DNA of 64,000 nucleotides from Bacillota bacterium (GTDB lineage Bacteria > Bacillota > Clostridia > Caldicoprobacterales > DTU083). The stretch is taken from assembly GCA_029549985.1 (NCBI GenBank), contig JAKPIB010000014.1, positions 39,867 to 103,866 of the forward strand. Direction: 5' to 3'. Below are positions 44,875 to 54,057 of the stretch, piece by piece; the stretch's first letter is position 1, and each line of letters starts with the position of its first letter. Made by a program: the position numbers and the translations under genes. The notes below the pieces were generated by a model that worked only from the letters and a program-made list of their open reading frames with translations, was not told the origin of the DNA and did no database searches.

Positions 44875-45534
44875 TCATTTGCCCTTGCCGGGCAGATACG
44901 GCTCTATGACCAGTTGATTGTTCTTTATGTAGGCGATCTCAGGATATTGGGGCTTCTCCGCCTCGCCCTCGGGGGCCCTGGCTATGCAACCCGCTATCCT
45001 GAGCTGGGTGGGCTGCAGGCAAAAAGCCGCTACTACGGCTTTGGTATCGCCTGCCGCGCCTGCATGGGCCATCCCCCTGATCGTACCCAGTATCAGTATG
45101 TTGCCCTCGGCGATGATCTCCGCTCCGGGATTTACATCCCCCAGGATCACTATATTGCCGTTATATAGTATCCGCTGTCCGTTCCTGACAGTGCCCCGTA
45201 TGAATCTGGTCATGCCTTCTTCGGACCCATTGAAGGATTCGAAGGGATCCACCGCCCGATGGTCATCCTGAACCGGCTGGCTTTCCGGACCTTTGAACTC
45301 AAATGAGCCTACAGTTATATATCGTGATGATATTTCGATCAGATCCTGCTGTTCCTGCTCGCTGAACACCCTGCCGGTAAAGATCAGGTTGACCGTGGTG
45401 CCGTTGAAGAAATGCCTGCTCTCCTGGAGCTTTTTCTCCAGCGCGCCTTTTATGGCTGAAATGTCCGCCTTGCTGTCTGTGTATATGCTAAGCCCGTTCC
45501 TGGTGCCTTTGAACAGCACCGGCTTTTCAGTCAT
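44875..45534 (-). CDS. minC: Septum formation inhibitor MinC
   Basis: MinC, activated by MinD, prevents FtsZ ring assembly away from midcell. The 219-residue protein has an N-terminal FtsZ-interacting domain (about 1-100) and the C-terminal beta-helix dimerisation/MinD-binding domain with glycine turns (RSGQRI-type: TVRNGQRILYNGNIVILGDVNPGAEIIAEGNILILGTIRGMAHAG). GGGGG precedes ATG 45534. First of the min genes, 42 bases before minD. Confidence 0.93.
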   Translation of the reverse strand: MTEKPVLFKGTRNGLSIYTDSKADISAIKGALEKKLQESRHFFNGTTVNLIFTGRVFSEQEQQDLIEISSRYITVGSFEFKGPESQPVQDDHRAVDPFESFNGSEEGMTRFIRGTVRNGQRILYNGNIVILGDVNPGAEIIAEGNILILGTIRGMAHAGAAGDTKAVVAAFCLQPTQLRIAGCIARAPEGEAEKPQYPEIAYIKNNQLVIEPYLPGKGK

Positions 45535-45608
45535 GCACTAAACCCCCGTTGTCATTTTGAATATTACAGATATATTTCTACAAAATAGCACAAAGTCCTC
45601 TATTTTTA

Positions 45609-48041
45609 TCAAGGAGTTATGTCGTTGGATCCGGGAAGGTCGTTATGGATCTCCTCGTTTTTCAGCCTATAGTACTCCTCTATCATCCTGCGGGCAACAG
45701 GAGTGGCATTGCTGGATCCGCCGCCGTTGGGTATTGCTATGACCATGACTACCTTCGGATCCTCATAGGGAGTAAAGAGCGCAAACCAGGCTGTATTTCT
45801 CTCTCTGGTATTGGGTACCGTCTCGGCGGTACCTGTCTTGCCGCCCAGGGTTATAGAAGGGTCCAGGTCACTGAACACGCTTACGGCTGAACCATTGCCC
45901 CCCGGGCCGCCTCTCTGGTACACGACCCTTCGCATGCCTTCCTTGATCGCATCGATATATTCCTGCTTGATGTCAAGCTGATTGTACACTACAGGTTCCG
46001 TCTTCTTGATGACCTCTCCCTCCGGAGACCTGATCTCCTTGACGATGTGGGTCTCCAGGACCTTTCCGCCATTGACCAGGGCGGCGATATATCTGGCAAT
46101 GTTCAACGGGCTCACCTTGGTTATACTCTGTCCCATGGCGGCACGCGTCGTATCCTTCTCCGCCGTCCAGCGTTCCATCCTGTCAAATGTGGCCACCAGG
46201 TCATAATAAGCATCCAGCATGGCGTCAGAGTCAGGAAAGAGGCCTGAATCCTTCAAATATGAGTATAGCTTGTTATACTGCCTGTTTACCCCAAAGTCCA
46301 GTACTATATCCAATTTTTCCTTCGGCAGCTCCAGGCCGTAATCCTTCTTCAGTGTGGAAATTATCTTTGTCCTTGCCTTGTTGGTCTCCTGCTCCTTCAT
46401 AAGTTCGGGGTTGGCCACATAGCTCATGTCCACCCTGCCGTTAAGCTGCAGCAGCTCAAGCCCTGTAGGGCCATGAAGGCCGAACTTCTTGCCCCATTCC
46501 AGTATTGGGTCTATGCCCATCCGGTATCCGATGGTCGTAAAGTAATAGTTGCAGGAAACCTTGATGGCATCCATGATATTCAGGCTCCCATGGCTCGTGG
46601 TCCTCCAGCAGGACGGAGCTCCGTTGAAGAGCCTGTATCTGTCATATATGGTCTCATTGATCTTCACCGCACCCTCCATAAGGGCGGCAACGCCGACAGC
46701 CATCTTGAATACAGAACCGGGTTCCATGCCGCCTTGAAAAGCGATTGGGTACAGCGGCTTGGCCGGGTCGTTTATCAGTCTGTCGTATTCCTCTGCTGTT
46801 ATGCCCCGGGCAAAGTCATTCAGGTCATAGGGGTATTGGCTGTTGGCATAACTGGCCATTGCGAGGATCTCACCGGTCTTGACGTCCAGGATGACTATGG
46901 CTCCGCTGTTGGCCAGAGGAGCCTGCCTGTCGCCCGAATAGGGCGGAAGGCCTTCCCGTATCTTAGTGACTTCCTCCTTGAGGATGTTTTCTGCGCTCCT
47001 TTGCAGCCTGCTGTCTATCGTGAGTATTACATTATTGCCGCTTTTAGGAGGCACTTCGTCCAGTACCTTGATCACCTGCCTCAAGGCATTCACTTCTGCT
47101 GTCAGGGACCCGTGCCTGTCCTTGGTGCTGCCGGTAAGCCATTGCTCCGCATAGGCTTCTATGCCGTCCTGGCCGTATTTGTCAGAAAACACATTGTAGC
47201 CGGCTTCTGCCAATGTCTTGCCGAACTTGCTCTTGTACGCCTCCATGTTGGAATCGGTTATTTTGCCGACATAACCTATGATATGCTGGGCACTGGTCCC
47301 ATTGGGGTAGTACCGGCTGGATATGGTCGTAGTCTGCACGCCGGGCAGCATGTCCAAATAGGTCTCGAGCTGGGCCATGGTACTGGCGCTGATGTCCTCG
47401 GCTATCATGACAGGCTCATTCTGTCTGTACCTGTTGAGATATAGGTCCAGCCTGATGGATATGATCTTGAGGGCGACCTGGTCCGGGATGTCTTCGCTTA
47501 TCTTGTATCTGTCCCTCAAAAACTTGAGCATTTCCTCAGCGGGCAGGTCTACCTCGATCCTGACATCTTTTCTCCATTTGTCATAGCGCTTTTTATGCTC
47601 GCTTAAGCTTCTGGTCCCAAAGTCATAGTACAGGCCCTCAACTGCATAGGGAACGGTATCCTCATAGACCTTCGTGCCGTACTTGATCGGAATGTTGTTT
47701 ATGAGCTTGTCCCCGTTCCTGTCTATTATGCTGACAGCCAGCCTGAGGACCTCATTTATCTCCTCGTCCTTGGCGGGAAGCCACTGCCTGTCCACCTGCA
47801 CCGCATAGGACTGCCTGTTCACCGCGAGGGGTATGCCGTCACGGTCGAGGATAAGCCCTCTTTCACCGCGCAAGGTGACATTGATCATCTTTGTTTCCTG
47901 GGCCTTGTTGTAGTAGGCTTCGCCCATCTCAACGGTCAGGTAGGCCAGCCTAAAACCAAGCACGGAAAACATGAGGGTTATGACCACACCGAATATGAAA
48001 AACCTGCTTTTTATGATCTTCAGTAGTTTCTTCAGTGTCAT
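45609..48041 (-). CDS. mrdA: Penicillin-binding protein 2 (elongation transpeptidase)
   Basis: A class B PBP that cross-links peptidoglycan during elongation with RodA and MreBCD. The 810-residue protein has one N-terminal helix (about 13-32), the PBP dimer domain (RGLILDRDGIPLAVN) and the transpeptidase domain with Ser443 in PGSVFK, SxN in SCNYYF and KTG in GGKTGTAE. The stretch between SxN and KTG (about residues 530-620) is longer than in typical PBP2, an insertion of perhaps 60-80 residues, which accounts for the unusual size. Follows mreD by about 50 bases. Confidence 0.94.
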   Translation of the reverse strand: MTLKKLLKIIKSRFFIFGVVITLMFSVLGFRLAYLTVEMGEAYYNKAQETKMINVTLRGERGLILDRDGIPLAVNRQSYAVQVDRQWLPAKDEEINEVLRLAVSIIDRNGDKLINNIPIKYGTKVYEDTVPYAVEGLYYDFGTRSLSEHKKRYDKWRKDVRIEVDLPAEEMLKFLRDRYKISEDIPDQVALKIISIRLDLYLNRYRQNEPVMIAEDISASTMAQLETYLDMLPGVQTTTISSRYYPNGTSAQHIIGYVGKITDSNMEAYKSKFGKTLAEAGYNVFSDKYGQDGIEAYAEQWLTGSTKDRHGSLTAEVNALRQVIKVLDEVPPKSGNNVILTIDSRLQRSAENILKEEVTKIREGLPPYSGDRQAPLANSGAIVILDVKTGEILAMASYANSQYPYDLNDFARGITAEEYDRLINDPAKPLYPIAFQGGMEPGSVFKMAVGVAALMEGAVKINETIYDRYRLFNGAPSCWRTTSHGSLNIMDAIKVSCNYYFTTIGYRMGIDPILEWGKKFGLHGPTGLELLQLNGRVDMSYVANPELMKEQETNKARTKIISTLKKDYGLELPKEKLDIVLDFGVNRQYNKLYSYLKDSGLFPDSDAMLDAYYDLVATFDRMERWTAEKDTTRAAMGQSITKVSPLNIARYIAALVNGGKVLETHIVKEIRSPEGEVIKKTEPVVYNQLDIKQEYIDAIKEGMRRVVYQRGGPGGNGSAVSVFSDLDPSITLGGKTGTAETVPNTRERNTAWFALFTPYEDPKVVMVIAIPNGGGSSNATPVARRMIEEYYRLKNEEIHNDLPGSNDITP

Positions 48042-48094
48042 GACTTAAGCCCCTTTTGGCATCGTATAAGGAAAAATGCTATTGCTGGAAGCTT

Positions 48095-48607
48095 TCAGTC
48101 CCTGCGGAAATGCCATTTCCTGTTCATGAATTTCTTCCGGTTCAGAAGAAAGATCCAATAGTAGATAAGCGGAGTGAGTACAACTGTATATATGGCTTCG
48201 GGCAGAACCAGGTTTTTCATGTTGTACCCAAGGGTTATGCCCGACCTCAGGAAAAACATATAGACCATCAGCATCAGACCCTTGAGAACGGAACCCAGAA
48301 ACGTAAAGACCGAAGGGATGAAGATATTGTCGATGAAGATCTTGTCCTGTACAAAGCCGGTAAAAAAACCTATCAGCATGTAGATCACTGCATAAACGCC
48401 TAATGAGTTGCCATATATGATATCCTGGATGAGCCCACCTGAAAACCCTATGATCGCACCGCTTATGCTGCCTGTTTGCAGGGCAAAGGATACAACGATC
48501 ATCATCAGGGTATCCGGAGCCGCACCTTTTATCCGGATAAAGGGGAACAGGGATGACTGAAATATGGTGTTGAGCAGCAGTATGGCTGTTATCGTCAGTA
48601 CCTTCAT
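48095..48607 (-). CDS. mreD: Rod shape-determining protein MreD
   Basis: A small membrane protein of the elongation complex. The 170-residue product has five to six hydrophobic helices, with FSGGLIQDIIYGNSLGVYAVIYMLIGFFTG resembling the conserved core (GLxxDxxxG), and a basic C-terminus. GGGGG precedes ATG 48607. It is between mreC and PBP2. Confidence 0.92.
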   Translation of the reverse strand: MKVLTITAILLLNTIFQSSLFPFIRIKGAAPDTLMMIVVSFALQTGSISGAIIGFSGGLIQDIIYGNSLGVYAVIYMLIGFFTGFVQDKIFIDNIFIPSVFTFLGSVLKGLMLMVYMFFLRSGITLGYNMKNLVLPEAIYTVVLTPLIYYWIFLLNRKKFMNRKWHFRRD

Positions 48608-48625
48608 ACGGCAACCCCCCTGTCC

Positions 48626-49462
48626 CTATTCATCGGCATATGTTATCACCAGGACTTCCTCCAGGTGCAGGAAATCCACACCAGGCTTGATGACCGCGGT
48701 GACATAGGAGTCACGGCTTTCCGAGGTCACCTCTACTATTTCCCCGATATACAAGCCCTTTGGAAAAATGCCTCCCAGCCCCGATGTTATGACCCTGTCA
48801 CCTGCAACTACATCCGCATCCATAGGCAGATGCATCATCCTGCACAAGCCGTCTTCATAGACCAGGGTGTTGTTGCCCCGCACCATACCGGTATCCCTTG
48901 TCCGCTCGATTATGCCGCTGACAGAGCTTTGCCCGTCAATAATGGTCCTGACCTTGGCCCAGCTGCTCCCGACTTCTATTACTCTTCCGACCAGCCCTTT
49001 ATCTGTCACCACGGCCATATCGACCTTCACGCCGTGTTTTGTGCCTTTATTGATAGTGATCGTATTGAACCAGCTGCTGGGGTTTTTCCCTGTTACCCTT
49101 GCACCGGTCACGACAAACTCGTCATGCTCTTTCTTGAAATCCAGCAGGGACTTCAGCCTTTCATTCTCACGAACGATCTCATCCATGTTGAGCTGCAGCT
49201 GCTCCAGCTCCTTTACCCGTTCCTTGAGCCTGGCATAGTTTTCCTCAAGCTGCCTACGTTCCCCGATCGAGGTAAAGAAGCCGGAAACGTCCGTCGCTAT
49301 CCTGTACATGAAGCCCTGCACGGGCGATATTATGTCACCGACTATGCCTTCTAAAAAGGACAGCCTGTCTTTGTACCTGCCTCCTATAAAAATAAGCAGA
49401 GCAAGAACCGCAACCAGGATCACCAGGATCAATTGCGGTTTTCTTTTAAATATGCGGGGCAA
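48626..49462 (-). CDS. mreC: Rod shape-determining protein MreC
   Basis: MreC links the cytoskeleton to PBP2 outside the membrane. The 278-residue protein has one helix (about 10-27), a coiled-coil of about 50 residues (RRQLEENYARLKERVKELEQLQLNMDEIVRENERLKSLLDF), then two beta-barrel subdomains (ARVTGKNPSSWFNTITINKGTKHGV; DRVITSGLGGIFPKGLYIGEI). The first codon is TTG 49462 with a long G/A-rich binding site upstream; there is no upstream ATG in frame. It follows mreB by 12 bases. Confidence 0.95.
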   Translation of the reverse strand: MPRIFKRKPQLILVILVAVLALLIFIGGRYKDRLSFLEGIVGDIISPVQGFMYRIATDVSGFFTSIGERRQLEENYARLKERVKELEQLQLNMDEIVRENERLKSLLDFKKEHDEFVVTGARVTGKNPSSWFNTITINKGTKHGVKVDMAVVTDKGLVGRVIEVGSSWAKVRTIIDGQSSVSGIIERTRDTGMVRGNNTLVYEDGLCRMMHLPMDADVVAGDRVITSGLGGIFPKGLYIGEIVEVTSESRDSYVTAVIKPGVDFLHLEEVLVITYADE

Positions 49463-49474
49463 GTACCTCCCCCC

Positions 49475-50497
49475 TTACCTCACATTCTTAGTCGGTATGG
49501 CTACTCGTCTCAACGTATCTATCTCTTCTACGACCTTGCCGGCACCGATGACTACGCAGTCCAGCGGATTGTCAGCGATCCTGACGGGCATACCGGTCTC
49601 CTCCCTGACCAGGTCATCCAGACCGGCCAGTAATGAGCCTCCGCCTGTCATCATGATGCCCTTGTCCATGATGTCAGAAGCCAGCTCCGGCGGCGTTTTC
49701 TCAAGCGTGAGCTTGATTGCTTCGATTATGCTGTTGACAGGCTCGCGAATGGCTTCCATGACCTCCGGGGTGGAAATCTTCAGCGTCTTGGGCAGGCCTG
49801 TCACCATATCCCTGCCGCGGACCTCCATTTCCCTGATGTCTTTCCTTGGATATGCGGCGCCTACGTTTATCTTGATCTCCTCGGCTGTGCGCTCGCCGAT
49901 CATCAGGTTGAATTCCTTTTTGATATAGGAAATGATGGCGTCGTCAAGCTTGTTGCCACCGATCCGAATCGACCTGCTTGTAACAATGCCTCCAAGGGAT
50001 ATGATCGCTACCTCGCTGGTGCCGCCGCCTATATCTACGATCATGCTGCCGGTTGGCTCATGGACCGGAAGCCCCGCCCCAATAGCAGCAGCCATCGGCT
50101 CCTCTACCAGGTATGCCTCCTTGGCTCCGGCCTGACGCGTTGCTTCGTCGACCGCTCTTTTTTCGACTTCAGTGACTCCTGATGGCACGCAAACAACTAC
50201 CCTTGGCCTGTGAGGCATGACTTTAGGCATGACCTTGCGTATGAAATATTTGAGCATTTCCTGAGTCACATCAAAATCGGCTATCACACCGTCCTTCATC
50301 GGCTGTATGGCTACTATGTTGCCGGGTGTCCTGCCGATCATCCGCTTGGCTTCTTCACCTACTGCCAGCACCTGCTTGTTGTCGCTCCGCATAGCCACGA
50401 CCGAGGGCTCGCGGATTACTATGCCCTTACCCTTCACCATCACCAGGGTATTGGCTGTGCCAAGATCTATACCAAGATCCCTTGTAAAAAGTCCCAT
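49475..50497 (-). CDS. mreB: Actin-like cell shape protein MreB
   Basis: MreB filaments orient the elongation machinery. The 340-residue protein has the phosphate 1 loop [11 protein letters not shown], a [11 protein letters not shown] segment, [20 protein letters not shown], and [13 protein letters not shown] in the adenosine region. An N-terminal amphipathic tail (MGLFTRDLG) precedes the fold. First gene of mreB-mreC-mreD-PBP2, with GGAGAAAG before ATG 50497. Confidence 0.98.
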   Translation of the reverse strand: MGLFTRDLGIDLGTANTLVMVKGKGIVIREPSVVAMRSDNKQVLAVGEEAKRMIGRTPGNIVAIQPMKDGVIADFDVTQEMLKYFIRKVMPKVMPHRPRVVVCVPSGVTEVEKRAVDEATRQAGAKEAYLVEEPMAAAIGAGLPVHEPTGSMIVDIGGGTSEVAIISLGGIVTSRSIRIGGNKLDDAIISYIKKEFNLMIGERTAEEIKINVGAAYPRKDIREMEVRGRDMVTGLPKTLKISTPEVMEAIREPVNSIIEAIKLTLEKTPPELASDIMDKGIMMTGGGSLLAGLDDLVREETGMPVRIADNPLDCVVIGAGKVVEEIDTLRRVAIPTKNVR

Positions 50498-50614
50498 TAA
50501 CTGTCTTTCTCCTTCCGTATTGCTTAATAGAGTGGTGTATACTTTGCATGTATAATTATTGCCATTTATTTATTGGTTGATAACCGCCTGCACAAAGGAA
50601 GGCATATATTTCGC

Positions 50615-51205
50615 TTACTTGTCGACTGTCCCTGTGTACTTCAGCAGTTCCCTGTACAGCAGGTTGACCGGAAGGCCTTTAACATTAAAGTAGCAGCCAA
50701 TTATTCGTGGAATAAAAGCTGCCGCCAAGCCCTGAACAGCATACGCGCCTGCCTTGTCTGCATATTCGCCGCTATCTATGTAGCTTTCTATCTGTTCACG
50801 CGTGAGCCCCATCATTTCTACACGGGTCCGTTCATAGCATACCGACTCATAGCCGGCCTTCATATCGACCAGGGCCAGGCCGGTGTAAACATCATGCCAT
50901 CCATTTTGAAGCTGCTCCAGCATTCGGATCGCTTCTTCCCTGTCTGCAGGCTTGCCAAGCAGGCGATCCTTGTATACGACAGTATCTGCTGCCAGGACCA
51001 GACAATCCTCTAAGGCTCTGTCCGCCACATCCCTTGCCTTCATCAAAGCCAGCCGGCATACAAGCTCTGCAGGGTCTTCTGCTCCACTATAGACCTCCTC
51101 GACTGAGCCCGGTACGACATCGAACTTGATCCCCAACTGCTCTAAGATCTCCCTCCTTCTGGGGGATGAAGACGCCAATATAAGCTTCTTTGGTAACCTT
51201 ATCAT
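50615..51205 (-). CDS. maf: Maf family nucleoside triphosphate pyrophosphatase
   Basis: Maf enzymes hydrolyse noncanonical dTTP/UTP-type nucleotides and have been linked to septum formation. The 196-residue protein shows the signature LILASSSPRRREILEQLGI, AADTVVYKD and SGEYADKAGAYAVQGLAAAFI (family motif DKAGAYGIQG), typical of the dTTP/UTP subtype. ATG 51205 follows a GGTAGTGAT site. Position just upstream of mreB is the common one. Confidence 0.95.
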   Translation of the reverse strand: MIRLPKKLILASSSPRRREILEQLGIKFDVVPGSVEEVYSGAEDPAELVCRLALMKARDVADRALEDCLVLAADTVVYKDRLLGKPADREEAIRMLEQLQNGWHDVYTGLALVDMKAGYESVCYERTRVEMMGLTREQIESYIDSGEYADKAGAYAVQGLAAAFIPRIIGCYFNVKGLPVNLLYRELLKYTGTVDK

Positions 51206-51215
51206 ATATATATCA

Positions 51216-51482
51216 CTACCTGGTTCTAAAATACAGAATAAGACCGATTATAACGCCGGCTACAGTGCCAAGGTTTATTCTCAGGTTCAGGCCGAAAACG
51301 ACTGACATGATCGCCAGGTCGAGCTCGAGCGGCTTCGGAGTCCCCAGAGTGACCGTGTTCAGAAAAATAGGATGCGAAATGTAGTCTGCCAGTATTTTAC
51401 CGGTCAATGTCCCTATGATGATACCGCATAGCAAAAACAATAAAAGCTTGCCGGTACTTCTCCTGCTGTTGCCTCTGTACAT
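51216..51482 (-). CDS. DUF4321 two-helix membrane protein
   Basis: An 88-residue protein with helices at about 12-30 and 65-84 and a conserved middle segment (PIFLNTVTLGTPKPLELDLAIMSVVFGLNLRINLGT), matching DUF4321, a small clostridial family usually beside maf. Function is unknown. The basic ends point to the cytoplasm. It is ten bases before maf and probably cotranscribed. Confidence 0.8.
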   Translation of the reverse strand: MYRGNSRRSTGKLLLFLLCGIIIGTLTGKILADYISHPIFLNTVTLGTPKPLELDLAIMSVVFGLNLRINLGTVAGVIIGLILYFRTR

Positions 51483-51585
51483 CGGTATTGCCCCCTGTCG
51501 GACGGATCGATCCGGAAATCATACAGCCTGTCCCCGGAGCAAGCATAAGCTTGCTAATCCGTTGCCTGTTTTTATGCTTATTTTT

Positions 51586-51613
51586 AGTATAGCATTTTTA
51601 AAGTATAATACAA
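51586..51613 (-). promoter_or_regulatory. Promoter of the DUF4321-maf unit
   Basis: Minus-strand TTGTAT (51613-51608) and TATACT (51591-51586) with a 16-base spacer. The 100-base leader holds an imperfect AGCATAA/TTATGCT hairpin. Confidence 0.5.
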
Positions 51614-51687
51614 GGATATAAATCATTTTTGATAAATAGATATATTCTGCATTTATACCATTATCAGTGATACCCGATATGCAAAAC

Positions 51688-51720
51688 ACAAGCGGAATAC
51701 GTTACCGGTACTCCGCTTGT
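51688..51720 (-). terminator. Hairpin downstream of the Coat F-type gene
   Basis: A 9-bp perfect stem (51688-51696 with 51712-51720) with a 15-base loop; on the minus strand GTTTTG follows, a poor T-run. Confidence 0.55.
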
Positions 51721-51731
51721 GCGATGCGTCC

Positions 51732-52016
51732 CTATTGCATGCCCTGTTGTCCTGCCTGTTGTTGAAGCTGCTGCTGGGCCTTTACCAGCTCCTGGCGCGG
51801 AGCAGCTTCAACCTGATAGTACCCTTTTGCATTCAGATAATCCCACAGCGTTTTTTGATGCTGGACAGTCTTCTGCCATACCTGGATGGCATCCTGCCTC
51901 AATGCCTGATTGGTGCTTTCAAGCACCAGGTTGGTCAACGCACCGGCAGCCAGCTTATGGTTGTTCAGCAGGGCCATGGCTATTTCCTTGTCACTGATCG
52001 CCTGATACTGAGCCAT
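51732..52016 (-). CDS. Coat F-type spore coat protein
   Basis: A 94-residue, ferritin-like helical protein: ISDKEIAMALLNNHKLAAGALTNLVLESTNQALRQDAIQVWQKTVQHQKTLWDYLNAKGYY fits the CotF/Coat F domain of clostridial spore coat proteins. The C-terminus is Gln-rich (LVKAQQQLQQQAGQQGMQ). Expression in the mother cell late in sporulation is expected from the family. It is 25 bases behind the next small coat-like gene, so they form a pair. Confidence 0.8.
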   Translation of the reverse strand: MAQYQAISDKEIAMALLNNHKLAAGALTNLVLESTNQALRQDAIQVWQKTVQHQKTLWDYLNAKGYYQVEAAPRQELVKAQQQLQQQAGQQGMQ

Positions 52017-52041
52017 ACATGTTCCTCCTTTCCGGGGTTTG

Positions 52042-52242
52042 TCACTGTATATTTGCCTGGGTTATGTGCCTTGACAGCTTTTGAACGTCCTGATTATGAT
52101 CGGTCAGTAACTGCTGGCATATGTTTTTCAGTTGCTGATCTCCTGCTATATTGACACATGTCTGCAGAAACTGGGCTGTTTCCTGGCACATCCTGATGTT
52201 GTCCTGCAGCAGCATAAGTTCCTTGTGGCTAAGACTGGTCAT
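52042..52242 (-). CDS. Small helical protein, probable spore coat partner
   Basis: A 66-residue, two-helix protein (MTSLSHKELMLLQDNIRMCQETAQFLQTCVNIAGDQQLKNICQQLLTDHNQDVQKL) rich in Gln and with three Cys. It looks like half of a Coat F/ferritin-like bundle and may pair with the adjacent Coat F protein. Small proteins of this kind lie next to coat genes in other clostridia, but I know no name. ATG 52242 follows AGGAGG. Confidence 0.65.
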   Translation of the reverse strand: MTSLSHKELMLLQDNIRMCQETAQFLQTCVNIAGDQQLKNICQQLLTDHNQDVQKLSRHITQANIQ

Positions 52243-52308
52243 CTTATATGCCTCCTTTTCAATGGACTTCTGTACTAGTATTGCTCATCCTGTTTGAAAA
52301 TTGCATGG

Positions 52309-52342
52309 TAAAAAAAACAACCGGGGCTATCATCTGCCCCGG
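52309..52342 (-). terminator. Terminator of nfeD
   Basis: CCGGGGC/GCCCCGG stem (52321-52327 with 52336-52342), followed on the minus strand by TTG and T7. Confidence 0.85.
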
Positions 52343-52351
52343 TCATCAGGC

Positions 52352-52876
52352 TTAATCCAGCTTTTTGACCACTATTCGGAATCCTTCTACATCTATGATC
52401 TTGATCCTGCTGCCCTTTTCTATGAATTCACCGTCTGTGACAACATCGTATTTTTTTCCGTTGAACTCTCCGGTACCGGCAGGCCTCAGGACTGTCTCCG
52501 CCCTGCCTTCCAGGCCGATAAGGTCCTTGTTGTCATTGGTGCTCGAAAAGCCCTCCTCCTTGCCGGTCCGCGTATTCAGCAGGAGCAGCTTTGATATCCT
52601 GCCGCCCTTTACAGCAGACTTATACATATATACCAGCATACCGACAATAATAAGCAGTATCGTCGCTATGATCAGGGCCAGCACCGGAGGTGACACCAGC
52701 GGATATACCAGCACTACGCCGGCTACAAGAGAAATGATCCCCAAAGTACCTGCCAGACCGAACCCGGGCATGACCAGCTCTATAATTACCAGCGCGATGC
52801 CCAGAACGAACAATATGGCCACAAGCCCTTCAAGCCCTGCGAAGTAGGACCATAAGGATGAAAGCACCTGCAACAA
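52352..52876 (-). CDS. NfeD family membrane protein
   Basis: NfeD proteins contribute to membrane microdomains with flotillins or to stomatin-linked proteolysis. The 174-residue protein has three to four helices (about 13-36, 42-62, 66-86) and a C-terminal OB-fold domain (LIGLEGRAETVLRPAGTGEFNGKKYDVVTDGEFIEKGSRIKIIDVEG), the NfeD1b type without the protease domain. No floA/yqfA gene is adjacent, unlike in B. subtilis. The start is TTG 52876, eight bases after AGGGGG. Confidence 0.88.
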   Translation of the reverse strand: MLQVLSSLWSYFAGLEGLVAILFVLGIALVIIELVMPGFGLAGTLGIISLVAGVVLVYPLVSPPVLALIIATILLIIVGMLVYMYKSAVKGGRISKLLLLNTRTGKEEGFSSTNDNKDLIGLEGRAETVLRPAGTGEFNGKKYDVVTDGEFIEKGSRIKIIDVEGFRIVVKKLD

Positions 52877-53087
52877 TACATCAACCCCCTGCCGATCGAT
52901 TTGATATAGAAAGCCTGTTCGATCCCTTACAATTTTATTATATACAAATCGCGTTTATATTAAAATGGTAATTCGTTCGCTGCATGTTTGTCAAGGATAA
53001 TTGCCAGCTATACCATAATTTAAATAACATACAACCGTAAATATAGGACAATAATATGATTGCAACACAAAAAGGAGGTGAAAAAGG

Positions 53088-53282
53088 ATGGCAACACTTA
53101 GAAGCGGTAGTTCCAAAGGTTCAGGAGCATTCCAAAACATGAAGTATGAGGTTGCTAATGAGCTTGGTGTACAGTTGAATGAAGGTTACAACGGTGACAT
53201 TTCAGCCAGAGACGCAGGACGAATCGGTGGTACCATAGTCAAGAAGGTATTCGCCGAGTACAGGAGCAAGAATCAGCTATAA
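53088..53282 (+). CDS. Small acid-soluble spore protein, alpha/beta type
   Basis: SASPs coat spore DNA and protect it from UV and chemicals. The 64-residue protein has the GPR protease site EVANELG near residues 21-27, the conserved stretch GYNGDISARDAGRIGGTIVKKVF and the helix-turn-helix fold. GGAGGTG precedes ATG 53088. Monocistronic with its own terminator, as is usual, and expected to be expressed in the forespore under sigma-G. Confidence 0.97.
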   Translation: MATLRSGSSKGSGAFQNMKYEVANELGVQLNEGYNGDISARDAGRIGGTIVKKVFAEYRSKNQL

Positions 53283-53309
53283 ATGAACCGTAAACCGGTT
53301 ATGAAAATG

Positions 53310-53343
53310 AAAGCACAGGCTGCAAGGCTTGTGCTTTCGTTTT
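53310..53343 (+). terminator. Terminator of the SASP gene
   Basis: AAAGCACA (53310-53317) pairs with TGTGCTTT (53330-53337), inner GGC/GGCT pairs, followed by CGTTTT. Confidence 0.75.
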
Positions 53344-53373
53344 ACCTGCCGCTTTGAAAAGGAGGATGACACA

Positions 53374-54057
53374 ATGCTAGTATCCTTTGTCAGAGCCCTA
53401 ATTTTATATGCAGTAGTCGTACTGGTGGTCCGTATAATGGGCAAGCGCCAGATCGCCCAGCTCCAGCCCTTCGAGCTTGTAGTAGCCATAATGATCGCGG
53501 ACCTGGCAGCCGTGCCGGCCCAGAATGTCGGGATCCCGCTGGTAAGCGGGCTCGTACCGATTTTCGCCCTGCTGCTGTCCCAGCTTGTGTTGTCGTTTTT
53601 GACGATGAAAAGCGAAAGAATACGGGTCTTTGTGTGCGGCTCGCCTACCATACTGATCGAAAACGGCAAAATCAACTATGATCTGCTCAAAAAGCAGCGG
53701 ATAAACCTTAATGACCTGCTGGAGCAGCTGAGGTCCAAAAATGTTCCCAATGTGTCTGATGTGGAGTTTGCGATCCTTGAGACGGGAGGTCAGCTCAACG
53801 TCATACCCAAATCGACCAGGCGCCCTGTGACCCCTGGGGACCTTGGCCTGCCGGCACCCTATGAGGGGCTGCCCCTTACACTTATCATGGATGGGCAGAT
53901 CCACCATGAGAATATCAGGAAAGCAAACCTTGACATGGCCTGGCTTATGAACGAACTCAACGTCAGGAAGCTCTCCGCCAGGGATGTTTTCTTTGCTTAT
54001 CTTGACAGCAGCGGCAACCTGAAGATCCAGGCCCGTACCGAAGGAGGGGGAAAATGA
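53374..54057 (+). CDS. DUF421 (YetF-like) membrane protein
   Basis: A 227-residue protein with three N-terminal helices (about 4-22, 32-50, 55-75) and a C-terminal domain built on two YetF repeats (PTILIENGKINYDLLKKQRINLNDLLEQLRSKNV; IMDGQIHHENIRKANLDMAWLMNELN). YetF-type proteins occur widely in spore formers and some are linked to spore function (SpoVA-neighbour proteins), but their chemistry is unclear. ATG 53374 follows GGAGG; the fifteen codons before it overlap the SASP terminator. Coupled by ATGA overlap with the DUF4363 gene. Confidence 0.87.
   Translation: MLVSFVRALILYAVVVLVVRIMGKRQIAQLQPFELVVAIMIADLAAVPAQNVGIPLVSGLVPIFALLLSQLVLSFLTMKSERIRVFVCGSPTILIENGKINYDLLKKQRINLNDLLEQLRSKNVPNVSDVEFAILETGGQLNVIPKSTRRPVTPGDLGLPAPYEGLPLTLIMDGQIHHENIRKANLDMAWLMNELNVRKLSARDVFFAYLDSSGNLKIQARTEGGGK

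Noticed and set aside
48045..48614. 189-codon minus-strand ORF overlapping mreD
   Set aside because: It is another frame of mreD, which has the hydrophobic pattern and binding site of a real gene.
53041..53087. Sigma-G promoter of the SASP gene
   Set aside because: ACATA and CAATAATA are near the expected places, but the match and spacing are too loose to report as a feature.
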